Shown here piece after piece: positions 51,255 through 62,532 of a DNA stretch of 64,000 bases (positions are counted from its first letter, which is position 1; each line of letters opens with the position of its first letter). This stretch comes from Rhizophlyctis rosea (Eukaryota; Chytridiomycota; Chytridiomycetes; Rhizophlyctidales; Rhizophlyctidaceae). The translations under genes were made by a program, and so were the position numbers. The notes beneath the pieces were generated by a model. That model made no database searches and had not been told where the DNA came from. It saw nothing but the letters and a program-made list of their open reading frames with translations. The stretch is from positions 1 through 64,000 of the forward strand of contig JADGJC010000007.1 of the NCBI GenBank assembly GCA_027596075.1. The letters run 5' to 3'.

Positions 51255-53112
51255 TCACCCCTTCCCACCACCCCCAACAACCCCCTTCTTCCACTCTTCA
51301 AACTTCTCCAGCTCCTCCGCGTCCATTCCATACGTATGTTTCCCCTCCTCTGGAAACTTTCCTTCCTTCACTTCCCTAACGTATTCCTTCAAACCCGCTA
51401 CACTTGCTTGACCTACTTGCGAGAAGACTTTGCAGAATCTACAGGTGGGAAAGAAGAAAGGTAGTATCAATGAGACGTTAAACACCGGTAGGAACAGAAG
51501 CCCGCGGAATGTTGATCACCACAGCCGGCGGCAACACAACCCGACTCAAAGCACACAAAGGCATGAAGGAAACTACTCACTTAGGCATCAACCGATCATA
51601 CGCTCCCAACGCGTCCAGCTGCACCAACACCTGACCCGAACACCCGCTCCCGGCACCAATGCCTATCGTTGGGATGTTGAGCTGTGACGTTATGAATGCC
51701 GCGACGGGGGACGGGATGGCTTCGAGTACTATGGCGAAACAGCCGGCAGATTGGAGGGAGAGGGCGTCGTCTAGGAGGTGGCGGGCCTGTGAAGGTAAAT
51801 AGAGGGTTTGGTGTATGGATTATGGTGAGACTGGGTTGGCGATTTGGTCCACAGTTTGGGCTTTGACTGCCTACTATCCATGGAGTTTCGATGTCTAGTT
51901 TGGAGCATAACCACCACATGATTTGAAGGGCCAGGAGAGCGGAACCAAGCCACATTCTGGCCAGGCTGCTCCCGGTTTGATGGGTCCAGCGAACTCCAGC
52001 GAATTCATGGTCCAAACATCCCAAACTCACATCCATCCCTGCCATCCACGCACCTTATCCAACGTCTTCCCCTGCACCTTAAACCCACTCAATGCCGTAT
52101 GTCTCTGCGGCGTCAGTCCAATATGTCCCAAAACCGGTATCCCGACACGCGTAATAGCTTTCACCGTCTCTGCCATCTCTATTCCTCCTTCCAATTTAAC
52201 AGCATCGACGTTACCGTCGCGCACGTAGCGAATGGAGGTTTCGAGGGCTTGCTGGGGGGAGCATTCGTAGGTTCCGAAGGGGAGGTCGCCGACTAGGAAG
52301 GGGTGTGTGAGGCCGCGGTGGACGGCGCGGGAGTGGTGGAGCATTTCCTGAGGTGAATTGGACGATGAGCAACCATTTCTTCCTGCAGATCTACCCAACA
52401 GTAACTCCCCGGCCTCCCCGCATCCATCACTCCCTAACCACCTTCCCCTCAGCTCCATCACTCCTCATGCACCATCTCCTCCATCTCCGTTCCTCTGAGC
52501 ATCCGCCTCATCTCATTCCGCAAGCCTTCCCGTTGGGCATACTGCACATATGAGCCACCCGTCCTTAACATTCTATTCCCAGCCACCGGTGCATGCCAAA
52601 GTATGCACCTTAGAGTATCGCTACCTCCAGCTATACTCCTCTATCTCCAACACTCACACCCCATTGACAAACTCACATCAAGTGTAATCCTATTCGTATC
52701 AGCATACCCTAACGCAACCATAGCCAATGAATCCCCAACAAGAACAACATCAACGCCAGCCTTGTCAGCAAACACTGCTGAGGGATAATCATGTGCCGTT
52801 ATGACTGTTATTGGTTCGCGGGCGGCGTGGAGGGAGTGTATGCGGGCGAGGGTTGTCTTTTTGCGGGCTGTCAAAGTGAGTGGGATGAGCTTTTGTCGGG
52901 CTGTGTGGTGAGGGTACGTTACCTTTGGGTTCTTTTGCGGATGTCGGTGCGGGGTGGGAGCTGTAGCGGGTTTGGAGATGGGGGCGGGAGGGGTGAGTGG
53001 AGGAGAGTGAGGGTGTGGGTGTGGGAGGCAAGGTTGTGAGGAAGGGCAGGGGAGGTTTTAGTTTGACGTGTTGGCGGAGTGCATGGCGTGTATATCGGTA
53101 GTGGATAGACAT
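51255..53112 (-). CDS. 3-methyl-2-oxobutanoate (ketopantoate) hydroxymethyltransferase
   Basis: Five or more exons. It starts [20 protein letters not shown], an Arg-rich, mitochondrial-targeting-like leader. The enzyme body has [40 protein letters not shown] (metal-site Asp in VGDSLAM), [23 protein letters not shown] and [38 protein letters not shown] lies near the C-terminus. These are the standard PanB motifs. The reaction adds a hydroxymethyl group from methylenetetrahydrofolate to ketoisovalerate, the first step to pantothenate and coenzyme A. The final exon ends in a Gly/Lys-rich tail. It is head-to-head with the respiratory gene at 53502. Confidence 0.92.
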
Positions 53113-53501
53113 AATTGAGCGTAGTAGATGAGTATGTCGCGTTGGACGCGTTGTTAGGAGGATAAAAATAGCCCACGATGAGTATTTGTAGGGATCCCAG
53201 ATGACAGGAAGAGAAGAGGGACCAAATCATGCGATTCATCTTGGGTGGTGTGATTGTTGCATGTTGGAATGGTCAGACTACACACGTCACTATGAGTCAT
53301 TCCCACTTGATTCATCCATCAGCCATCAGATCACACTCATGATCAAGCCTCACAAGCCTCCCAAGCCCTTCAAGCCACAAACCCCGTTCCGACCCATCGC
53401 AACTTGCATGGCCTCTTCTGCCCACAATCTCTCCTTGACATCGTCCACCAATCCCGAACTCTTCACCCACCAGCACGAACACGCAAAACACACACGCAAA
53501 A
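53113..53501. promoter_or_regulatory. Divergent promoter spacer (PanB-like / QCR10-like)
   Basis: A 389-base spacer between two outward-facing genes for mitochondrial proteins. It contains a tandem run of CATCAGCC-like and CAAGCC repeats near 53310-53390. Assigned by position. Confidence 0.4.
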
Positions 53502-53859
53502 ATGGTTAACTTTTACACCGCATTCTACACCCCAAAAGCAACCCGTCTTATCGCAAAGTGGGCCCGTCCAAAGAGTGTCGTAAACTAGTAAGTCACACCA
53601 ACTCTTGTCATAACACCACCTCCTCCTCTCCAAAACCCCGAAAAACATCCCTTCCCACCCTACCGTAACCTCGCCCACTAACCTTCCCACTACTACCTAC
53701 AGCGCAAACTCCCTCGCAACCTGGGGCGTAATGGCCGGCGCAGCCGCCCTCTTCTTCCTCGAACCTACCCCCATCGCCCGTACGGACATCTTTGTCAAAA
53801 TTCCCGTCGTCGGCGGTTGGTGGCAGAAGAAGCTCGATGCTGCCGCGCAGAAGGATTAG
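53502..53859 (+). CDS. Cytochrome bc1 complex subunit 10 (QCR10-like)
   Basis: Two exons, 53502-53587 and 53703-53859, joined in phase, giving about 80 residues. The sequence YANSLATWGVMAGAAALFFL is followed by EPTPIARTDIFVKIPVVGGW. A single membrane segment starting at a WG pair, then an acidic residue, proline and (K/F)KIPV-x-G, is the layout of fungal Qcr10. That small inner-membrane subunit belongs to respiratory complex III. The N-terminal FYTAFYTPKATRLIAKWARP faces the matrix in that model. Confidence 0.72.
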
Positions 53860-54520
53860 ATTCCGCCATACCCCCTTTCCTCTTTGTACTTAATATGATT
53901 TTTTAGTTGTTGGGGATATTGGATTTTGCCACGTGGTTTGGGCAGATGGGCGTGGGGAGCTTTTTGGTGGATCCGGATATTCTTGGACATGGGGTAGGGG
54001 ATGGAAAAATTGGGGGAAGGAAGTGAGGGTTTGAATGTGATTTGAAGATGACATTTGCGGTCAAAGAGTCGTGTGGAACGTTTGGATTCAACATGTTCGG
54101 GCCTCACGACGTAGTGGACGAGGAGAACGGGTGGGAGGGATGGGATGGAGCGGAAGAGGGTGGAAATGTCGCTAATGGAATGCTGTTTTGGGAGGAGTTG
54201 ACATCGAATTCGAAGGATGGTTGATTCAATCGCAACGAAAGGGCGGATTGCGCATTGGGTCCATTTCCAAGAGCAAACGATGCAACTTGCTCCTGGTCGT
54301 TACACCGATGGCCTATTAATCGAGAAATGATGATGTTCGTCCTTCTGAACAAATCATGTCCCGCAACCTCAATGATACAATGACCAACCGCCAGAAATCT
54401 ATTTCACAAAAAGGTATTACAGGGCAGGATGGAACTCAGTAACACTATGAATCAAGCAAAAGCTTTCCCCAAAAAAACTACCAAAAACTGCTCCAGAAAA
54501 GTCCACCCTTCCCCATCTCA
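53860..54520. other. Convergent 3' region
   Basis: About 660 bases between the QCR10-like and ankyrin genes' 3' ends. No supported coding signal. Confidence 0.45.
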
Positions 54521-55744
54521 TTAACCCCTTCCCCACCCCCTCACATCCGGAAACCTCCCCTCAAACCACCTTACAACCGCCTCCCCACCCACGACCCTCC
54601 TCGCCTCCCCAACCGCCCCCTCCACCGCCGCCAAATCACAAACCCCACCTTCCTCAACCAAAACCCTACACATATCCAAATCCCCTCTCCGCGCCGCCAA
54701 ACACAAAAGCGTCGCTCCCTTCCTCTGATGCACCACAGTCGCCGGCACACCACCACCCGCAGAAGCCGTCACTCCCACCGGCGGCGGCGTCCAAACCCGC
54801 CACAACCCGGCCCCTTGACCACTCCCACCAGCCCCCAAAAGCACCCTAACACACTCCACATGGCCCCCCTCAACCGCCATAAGCAGCGCCTGACTCCTCG
54901 ACTCCCTCCCCGGCACAAACTCCCCCTCCCTACAAAGATACCCCAACACTTGCGCATGGCCCCTCCTACTCGCCAGGTCTGCGGCGAGGTGCAGGCGTTT
55001 GCGACAGGCGTCTGGGCGGAGGGTGAGGAGGGTTTGGATTGTGGGGAGGTGGCCGGTGTCGGCGGCGCGGAAGAGGGTTGCTTCTATTTCGGGGGAGGGG
55101 ATGCGGGGTGGGCGTGGGAGGGTGAAGTAGGAGGTTTGCGTAGGTGATGGGGTAGAGGAGGGGGAGGGGAGAGGGGAGTGGGAGGGTTTGTAGGGGATTG
55201 GTGGGGGGGTTTGTCGGGGTGAGGGGGTTGTTGGTGGTGGGGTTGTGTCGAGGAGGAGGATGGATCGAATGATGTTTGCTTGGCCTTTTGTTGCGGCTGT
55301 TAGGAAGATGTGTGATGATGTTGGTGGTGTTAAATTCCACCCTCGTACAGAGACAAAATTGATGATGAAGTCTGGGTTTGTTGCGATGATGCGGGGTACG
55401 GCTTCTTCTTGGTATAATCCTGCTATTCCTGCTACTGCGACGGGTTTGGCACTCGCACTTTTGAGTGTTCCGCCGCTAATCGCTGGACTGGGGACGGCAA
55501 CGCCCCAGTGTCGTGGAGCCCACGTCATGGAAGCGATGGTTGTGTCTAGCCATTCCGCGTGGTTCTTGAGCCAGAGGATATGGGCGTAGTGGTGTTTTGA
55601 GAGCGTGTTCCAGGTGTGGGAGGTTATGGCGAGAGTGTAGGGATGGCGGAGGAGGGCGAAGATGCGTTCTTTGAGTTCGGTGGGGAGGGAGGAGAGTGTT
55701 AGGATGGGTCGGTGGTGTGGTGGTGATGGTAGTGAATATGACAT
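54521..55744 (-). CDS. Ankyrin-repeat protein with F-box-like N-terminus
   Basis: Single exon of 407 codons. Residues about 17-60 read LSSLPTELKERIFALLRHPY and SHTWNTLSKHHYAHILW, an F-box-like helix bundle. Ankyrin-type repeats follow: IFLTAATKGQANIIRSILLL, EIEATLFRAADTGHLPTIQTL, LAADLASRRGHAQVLGYL, LLMAVEGGHVECVRVLLGAG and LLCLAARRGDLDMCRVLVEE. A Pro/Ser-rich spacer sits at about 170-215. It probably binds protein partners; with the F-box it could direct ubiquitination. The coding strand is extremely C-rich at the start and G-rich at the end. Confidence 0.72.
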   Translation of the reverse strand: MSYSLPSPPHHRPILTLSSLPTELKERIFALLRHPYTLAITSHTWNTLSKHHYAHILWLKNHAEWLDTTIASMTWAPRHWGVAVPSPAISGGTLKSASAKPVAVAGIAGLYQEEAVPRIIATNPDFIINFVSVRGWNLTPPTSSHIFLTAATKGQANIIRSILLLDTTPPPTTPSPRQTPPPIPYKPSHSPLPSPSSTPSPTQTSYFTLPRPPRIPSPEIEATLFRAADTGHLPTIQTLLTLRPDACRKRLHLAADLASRRGHAQVLGYLCREGEFVPGRESRSQALLMAVEGGHVECVRVLLGAGGSGQGAGLWRVWTPPPVGVTASAGGGVPATVVHQRKGATLLCLAARRGDLDMCRVLVEEGGVCDLAAVEGAVGEARRVVGGEAVVRWFEGRFPDVRGWGRG

Positions 55745-56256
55745 TTTTGGTGTTGCACAAAGGAAGAAAAGTAGGGTGGGTGGACGTCCAAGCTTGGTAA
55801 TCTACACGGAGTGACGACGAAGGGAAGTATGCCCGTGGGGACTATTTATTGGAAAGCTGTTTCAGCCTCCACTGTAGACCCGCCCAGCTCGCAAATATTC
55901 TCTTCCCGGAAGAACCCAGCTGATGAAGTAATGACAAAGTGAAATTGGACAAAAGGAGGGAACAACGTCGGAACGCTTCCTTATGTGGGACTTGTCATCC
56001 TGCACACTTCGGCATAATCATTCCAGACCGCGTGTCCAGGAAGCGCCACATCTCATGCTTTTTCGCAATATCGAGAGGGACAGTCACCGTTGAATTGCTC
56101 TTTTGCCTTTTTGGCTCTTTCGGGTTCTTGCGCGAGGGTCCTATGAAAGAAAAAAAAAAAGAAGTCCAGGACTCATGGATTATGGTCAGCGGGTCTCGTG
56201 TCGAACGACGTCTGGCCGAAGATAGCATGTCGCAGACACCAAGATCCCGCCCCACG

Positions 56257-56342
56257 ACGGAGTCGAACCCACGACTTCTCGACTCCTCGCCGAGCGAGCG
56301 TGTTGCAGGTGACGATGTTCCACCCCGGTGACCAGTCAGCCA
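56257..56342 (-). other. tRNA-like remnant (pol III A- and B-box)
   Basis: On the minus strand TGGCTGACTGGT (56342-56331) matches the A-box at 10 of 12 positions and GGTTCGACTCC (56269-56259) is a perfect B-box. A GC-rich hairpin (CTCGC-TCG-GCGAG) lies between. The T stem and acceptor stem do not pair, so a working tRNA is unlikely. Confidence 0.3.
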
Positions 56343-56483
56343 TGAGTCCTTAGACAAGGAGATTGCAACCCAAATTTGAGTTGTCAATCAAAAGTGTTTT
56401 CCCCCAACCACATCACTGGGCTTGATCAACCGCAAGCGAAGTCTGGCATACCATGTTTGTAACTGCATAGCCAGTTGTGACTC

Positions 56484-56575
56484 TGAAGAGTGGACCAGCG
56501 GTCTGTGGCGCGGCGAGAGCGCCCACACACATCAGTCCGTTGATGGTTGTGGGTTCAACTCTCGTCGCGGCCAGC
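56484..56575 (+). other. tRNA-like remnant, opposite orientation
   Basis: TGGACCAGCGGT (56491-56502) resembles an A-box and GGTTCAACTCT (56552-56562) a B-box. A hairpin with a 7-base loop (GGCGC/GCGCC) and a long variable-arm-like hairpin (CATCA/TGATG) lie between, as in Ser or Leu tRNAs. The T arm pairs with several G-U pairs, but no acceptor stem forms. Its 3' part resembles the minus-strand element at 56257-56342. Confidence 0.3.
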
Positions 56576-56854
56576 TGCCGAACCTAGTTCGGAAGTTCCT
56601 TTTATTTTCCTGCTCATATCTCAATCGTTGTTTGAAACAGGTCCCTGCCGCCGCTGAGAATCTCAACCCCAACCGGTTCTAAATGGACCCGCGCGTCCCT
56701 TTGTGTCACAAAAATAGAAAGCCCACCCATGCCACAAGCACAGTTTTTGAATCTTTTGACCTTCACAATCGATGCAATCTTCTTCACCATCTCGACCGCT
56801 GAAGCATTTTGTAACGTTTTCACTCGGCACTTCCACTCACAGAGCTAACTCAAA

Positions 56855-58223
56855 ATGCCCCTCCCAACTCTCCTAACCTCAAACCCAAAAACAACAACCC
56901 TCCTCCTCTCCTACCTAACCCTCTTCCTAATCCACCACACCCTCTCCTGGCTATCCTGGCTCCGCGGCAAAAGATCTAAAATGATTCGCCTCCGACGTCC
57001 AGACGAACCTTCCCAACAGCCATCACCATCTAAACCCCAACCGCCCTCCTTCGAGATGTTCATGAACCCACCGACGATAGTGCATGCTGTTATTAAGGAT
57101 TTGCCCGCCGGGGAGGAGGAGAAGCCTATTGTGGTGTTTGAGTCTCATCTGGGTATGGACGCGTCGTGTTGGGAGTATGTGCAGACGAGGTTGGAGGGGT
57201 GTTTGCCGACTTTGGCGTTTGATCGGTTGGGGTATGGTGGGTGTTTGCTTTTGATTGTCGATAGTTACTTTTACGGGAGAAGGAACAGACCTCTTTTGTT
57301 TACATTCTCCAAATCTTGTCACAACAGGCTACTCCTCCAACCCACCCCCAATCCAACTCCGGAACCACAAAGCACTCTCAAACGACCTCCACGACCTCCT
57401 CCAAACCGTCGGACTCATCGGTCCCTCCTCCCTCACCACCTCCCCACGCCCCTTCATCCTGATAGGCCACTCCCACGCATCCCTCCCCCTCCTCTCATTC
57501 CTCAAAACCCACAACCCACCCAACTGTCTAGCCCTCATCCTCCTCGACCCCCCACCTCCCTCCCTTCCATCAACATACCCCCAAATATCCGATTTCCTCA
57601 CTACCCGCTTGCCCCGTGTTCTCTCTACAGCCGCTAAAATGGCCGACATGGGAATATTGCGGTTGTTGGCATTATTTGGTGTAGGCGTCGTGGCATCCAC
57701 ACCCGGTCGGGCAAGAGTCGTCGATGGACGCACGATCAGAACGATGCAGAGAGAAGTTGAGGGTACCATAGAGGGATTTGACTTCTTGGAGAAAGAAATC
57801 ATGGGCAGTGGTGCCAGTGCCGACTCCACCTCCCAACTTTCAAAACCAAAAAAACCACCCACCCGAAAACGGCCAAAAACCTACATCATCTCCCCCACCA
57901 CTCCAGACCCACCCCTCGTACCCCTCCCCACCACCACCAACGAAGAATACGCCGCGTGGTGGAAAGACGCGCAGAAGGCTTTGGGCCGGGCATTAAATAT
58001 TGATACCAAAGGCAAGGGGAAGGCTGGGGAGAGTGGGGATTGGTGGTGGGTGGAGGATGAGACGTCGAGTAGTACGGGAATGTGCATGAGTGAGAAGGTT
58101 GTGGAGACTGTTGTGAAGGTTGTTAGGGGGGAGGGGTATAGAGTTGATGAGCCGGGTGGGGTTGGGTTTGTTGAGATTGGGGGTGGTGGGGTCGGTGGAG
58201 GTGGGAGGAGGAAGGAGAATTGA
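56855..58223 (+). CDS. Alpha/beta-hydrolase-fold membrane-anchored protein
   Basis: ATG at 56855. An N-terminal hydrophobic segment (TTLLLSYLTLFLIHHTLSWL) should anchor it. The hydrolase core has PIVVFESHLGMDASCWEYVQ, then LAFDRLGYG split by an intron and continued GYSSNPPP. It goes on with LHDLLQTVGLIGPSS and the nucleophile elbow FILIGHSHASLPLL. Oxyanion-loop and Asp positions are less clear. The elbow reads G-H-S-H-A where most members have G-x-S-x-G, an unusual last residue. The C-terminal third is Pro/Lys-rich, then Gly-rich. About 430 residues. The substrate is unknown: it could be a lipase, esterase or haloperoxidase-like enzyme. Confidence 0.62.
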
Positions 58224-58523
58224 GGTTTAGGTTTGAATGTTGCATTATCACAAAGCCGTCTACTTTGCATGAAACGACTTTCGAAAGTGATGATATTGAG
58301 TGGATACTTGGTATTGGATGATGATCATCAACCATTTTGTTGTTGAAGAGTTCCATTATATCGGGGGTTTCAGCGTATTTGAGCTCGAAAGTAAACAAGA
58401 TGCCGTCTGATCAATTGGCCGATTGAAGGATTTTGCTTACGTCAGCAGGAACTGTCCCTTCACACTCCGCTCAAATGGCCAAAGTGCTTCTCAATAACCA
58501 TACAATTACATCCACCACAGAAA
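58224..58523. other. Short spacer between same-strand genes
   Basis: 300 bases with no coding signal, holding the hydrolase 3' end and the promoter of the coiled-coil gene. Confidence 0.4.
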
Positions 58524-59988
58524 ATGCCAGAGTCCATCCTAATAGTCTCCTCCGAAGAGTCCTACCCAGCCAGTCCCACAACCTCGGCTGGCGGATCACG
58601 ATGCAGCTCTTCTGCTAGGTCTGGGACCAAGAAACGGAGTCCATCGCCTTTGAAGAAAAGTGCTAGTCCGCGGCTCCGTACACAACAACATCAAGGATCT
58701 TCCACGTCACACGGACGGAAGTGGTCCACGTCTGCGGCATCATCAACGACGGGAAGGGGGAGGAGATTTACACCTTCGCCTTTGGGGAAGGAAAGGAGTG
58801 GGAGTGTAGTGAGAGAGAAAGGTGAGGACAGATGTGCATATCATGTTTAGTATGGGTCATTACAATCAAATCATACTGTTGAGGTAATTGATGGTTATAA
58901 CGGCTATTTCTAAAGGTGTTACCACTCCACGCTCGAACCGATCCTCTTCTCACCAACAAAACAAACGCTCCGCATCGGCCGCGGCATCGGAACTAGATGC
59001 TACGGAGAATAACCTGGAGTCCCTTGCAGCTCGCATTTCGGCTGCGAGGAGTCGGATTGCGTCGTCGTCACCGGGATTAGCAAGTAGAAAGGGTGCGGCA
59101 AGTCCAAGACGGTGGCCAAAGCCTGAGTCGTATGATGAGTTGGCAAGGCTTTTAGAGGACGTGGGGGAGGGAGAAGGAGTTGTAGATGATGCGGTGGAAG
59201 ACGTGGAGTACTTCTCCCCACCGAGAGCCAAGACCCAGTCTCCAAGTCCGGAAAGGGGATTCTCTCCAACTCCTACCAAAGCAAATCTCCAAAGTCGACC
59301 AACATCCGCACCCCCAACAGCCCGCCCCACAACCCCTCACTACACGTCACCCCCCACCCCCCACCACCACCACCACCCCTCACCCCCTCCAACACCCCAC
59401 ACCACCCGCCCGCTCCACATATCCCCGCACATCCTCCGCATCCTCCGCACCCACGTAAACACCCTAACCCAAACCACAAAATCCCAACACGCAAAAATAA
59501 CTCACCTCAATTCCCTCCTCGCAACTACTACTACCACCAATCAAACACTCGAAAAGAAACTCACCTCCCTCCAATCAACTTCTTCCGCTCAAATAACTGC
59601 ACTACAACAAAAGATTCATGCTTTGAAAGAGCAGCATAGAACTCAAACATCAACACTCCAAAAATCCCATGCGCAGCAAACACATGCCCTAGACTTAGAT
59701 CTTTACAAACTGCGGCTGGAACATAAATCCGTTGTCGAGGCATTAAACAAGCAGATTCAAGTAGAACGAGAAAACCGTCAAAAGATCGCCGAGGCGTTGA
59801 AGAGGAAGAGCGGGGGAGTGCAAGTTTTGGAGGCACGAATTGCCGAGATGGTGGAACAGAGGAAGGAGGAAGGGAGGAGGAGAGGGATGGAGAGGTTGTT
59901 TGGTGTGGCGGGGGAGAGGATTGAGGGGACGAGGAGGAGGATTGAGGAGATGTGTGGTGTTTTGGAACGGGTTGGTGTGGTTTGTTAG
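58524..59988 (+). CDS. Hypothetical coiled-coil protein
   Basis: Two exons in phase, ATG at 58524 (MPESILIVSSEESYPASPTT). The first half is Ser/Pro/Arg-rich and disordered with SPSPLKKSASPR-type kinase-site motifs. A His/Pro-rich stretch (HYTSPPTPHHHHHPSPPPTP) follows. Residues from about 300 form a long coiled coil (LEKKLTSLQSTSSAQITALQ, RLEHKSVVEALNKQIQVERE). It could be a structural or microtubule-associated protein, but I know of no family. Confidence 0.6.
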
Positions 59989-60343
59989 TGTGAGCTGGGA
60001 AGGGACGGTGGTTATTGCCTCGTAATGTGGGAAGAGGCTGGGTCTGTGTGATGGTAGATGAGGTTGTACCACCTTGTATATCGTACAGATGTATGGGTAT
60101 TTTTTTGCTTTTGAAGCCTAATCCAGAATTGAAGTATATCCATCCCTTAATCTTGAACTAAAGAGTACCGGGAAGGACCAACAGTTGTCATTGGTGTCTG
60201 AAATGGTCTTCTGAGGCGGCATGTGGGCGACCTGGTCGACATTGAGGCTTGACTGCATCATGACACTCACGCCAAACATCAAACTCAAAAGACACACAAA
60301 AATCTCATCATCCCAAAACCCTCCCCTCCCCAAACCCTCAATG
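59989..60343. other. Convergent 3' region
   Basis: Between the coiled-coil gene and the Mrs2-like gene. No coding signal. Confidence 0.4.
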
Positions 60344-62146
60344 TCATGACCGTCTCTTATTTCCCGCCTCCGGCCTCGGACAACTCCTCAGCCCCACAAT
60401 CCTCCCCGCCGGCACTTCCTCCGCCCCATACCTCTGCCTCCACCTTTCAGCAACACTCAAACTCCCCAACCTCTTCATCCCCCTCAACGCTCCCCAAAAT
60501 ATCCCCGCAGCAAGAAAAACACTGCCCCCCGCCACCGACCAAAACAACCCTGGTTGACTCTCCACACCGGAAGTTAAGTTCATCCCGAATAAACTCGCTA
60601 TCATGGCGCCGGCGGTGAGACCGGCGGTGGCGAGTGTGGCTTTGAGTTCGTATATGATGAGGCGGTTACGTTGGGAGTCGAGGATGATGTTTAGGATGGC
60701 TTGTGTTGAGGCAATGTCAGAGGAGATTTGGGCTACGTTGTTGGAGATGTCTATTTATTGTGTCGGCGAAGACTTCTTAGTCGCGGTACATGCATCGGAT
60801 CGCGCCAAATGACAACGAAAGTTCTCACCATCCGCCAAGTTCATATAATGCTCAAACAACAACTCCGCCTCCATGTGATCTTCTATCTTTCGTGGGCGTC
60901 CGGCCGCTTTCTCAGTCAAATATAGTCCTGCTAGGTCCTCATCGCTACATACAAGATCGTCATCAGCTTCCCGGGAACATGAACAATACGAACAAAAGCG
61001 TGGCGCGGCTGCATCTTACTCACTTTTCCAACATGGCAGCAATAGAAGTGCGGATTGCGTCCACTTTTTGTCCAAAAGTGCTCACCGCCCGCCGGGCTTC
61101 TAATAGATCTTTGAGGCTTTCCTCACTTATTCGTTCATCTGTGAATGGTCATCTTAGAGCCAATTCAAGACTTCTTGCGGCAAAATACACACATACCTAA
61201 GTTCTTCAGCAATGACTGAATAGGTGGTATTAGCTGCGCTTGCTCGGTTTCTAATGTGACTATTACATCATACAAGATCGCTTCTAATACTCTGCGAAAA
61301 TGATACTACCTCAGTCAGCGTGCCACCAGGAGAGGCGTGAGAGAAGTGGGACATACTTGAATTCAAAATAACCATCTCCTTCTCTGATCTTTTCCTGGAC
61401 AAATGCTATGAATTCATCCGAGTAGTTTGACTCGTTTCTGACCTCTACGAAGATGGCCATGTCCGCTGTAGTGGAAGAAGAATAAGTTTTGAGCGATGGT
61501 CGATTTCAGGTTGATGAATGAGCATCTCCAGCAGTACTCACCCCTAATTAATGCCTTGATCTCTAATAGATTTACCAAAAACGCTTTCTGCCGGACTAAT
61601 ATTGCCGGTAGCTTTTCTGCAAAGCTGCTATCCATCTGTCATCGCGTAGCGGTATTAGATGTGGCACTGTTCTGCAACCCACCGCGTGCAAAAATACTCA
61701 CCCGTCGTAGATCCCGAGGCTGCAACTCGTGTATAGCGCAAATCTCCGCCTTGGACCATTCTCCTTCCTGCACTTTTAGTGCTCCTCTCGTGCTAAATAC
61801 CTATCACGCAGAATCGCGTCAACCTAAAAATAGCCCACACCCCAAAGTACAACCCTCTCACCTTAGCCTTCAGTTTTATATTCAGTTTACTTGCGTTCGC
61901 CGTCCTTTCATTTCCGGTTTCTAATTTGGTGCCCGGGATGGGAAAGAGGGCTGGGTCTTTATGTGTGCCGTCTACGGGGGCGGCGATGGCGTTTGGTGTG
62001 AATGGCAAGGGGAGGTCTGTTGTGTTGGCTTTCAAGCCCGAGATGCCGCCGGCGGTAGCTCCCCCGCGGACTTGGGACCACCGGTGTATTGGTGAGGGCC
62101 GAGAGGCACGGCTTCGCGTTGCTCGGAGGAGGACAGGGAGGGACAT
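60344..62146 (-). CDS. Mrs2-type mitochondrial magnesium channel
   Basis: About eight exons. The leader MSLPVLLRATRSRASRPSPI is Arg/Ser-rich as expected for a mitochondrial targeting peptide. The matrix domain follows: AEICAIHELQPRDLR, LPAILVRQKAFLVNLLEIKA, DGYFEFKVLEAILYDVIVTL, IPPIQSLLKNL and LLEARRAVSTFGQKVDAIRT. Then come LLFEHYMNLAD and DSQRNRLIIYELKATLATAG. The first membrane helix ends in the GMN signature (MIASLFGMNLTSG), which forms the pore mouth selective for magnesium. The second is GLFWSVAGGSVFLAAGIFWG. This is the CorA/Mrs2 two-helix C-terminus; the protein is a pentameric channel in the inner membrane. It is one residue different from the common YGMN (FGMN), a frequent variant. 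Stop at 60344-60346. Confidence 0.88.
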
Positions 62147-62532
62147 TATGTCTCAGAGATGAGGATTCAATATGGGATGAGGTGGTTCATTTCAGTGGAT
62201 GGAGTTCAGGCAAGAGCCGCGAGATGAGAGCCGGCACATGTTGTCTGACGACATGCGTCATTTGGCCCGGCTACGCCACACATTTCACGAGGGTCCTCTC
62301 TGAGAGTGTTGTGAGTTTGTGACTCTGAGATAAAGGTCACGGTTGGCTGAAACAATTATGTTCGAGCCATTGATTCGAAGAAAAACTGACATCCCAAGTG
62401 CACCCATACAGTACGCACATGTAACATTGCGTTGAGAGACTTTGCATTGCTATCTATGCTATGCGTAACCAACTAGTCAAGGTTAATGTGATTTCCTACC
62501 CTATAGGATCTATGTGCATTCCAAAAAGGCTT
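62147..62532. other. Intergenic region
   Basis: About 390 bases. Promoter side of the Mrs2-like gene and 3' end of the next minus-strand gene. No coding signal. Confidence 0.4.

Larger units (their letters stand above)
55745..56854. other. Intergenic region with two tRNA-like remnants
   Basis: About 1.1 kb. It contains an A-rich run near 56147-56162 and two tRNA-like elements in opposite orientation (56257-56342 and 56484-56575). No protein-coding signal is credible; a 130-codon frame in each strand looks like chance. Confidence 0.45.
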
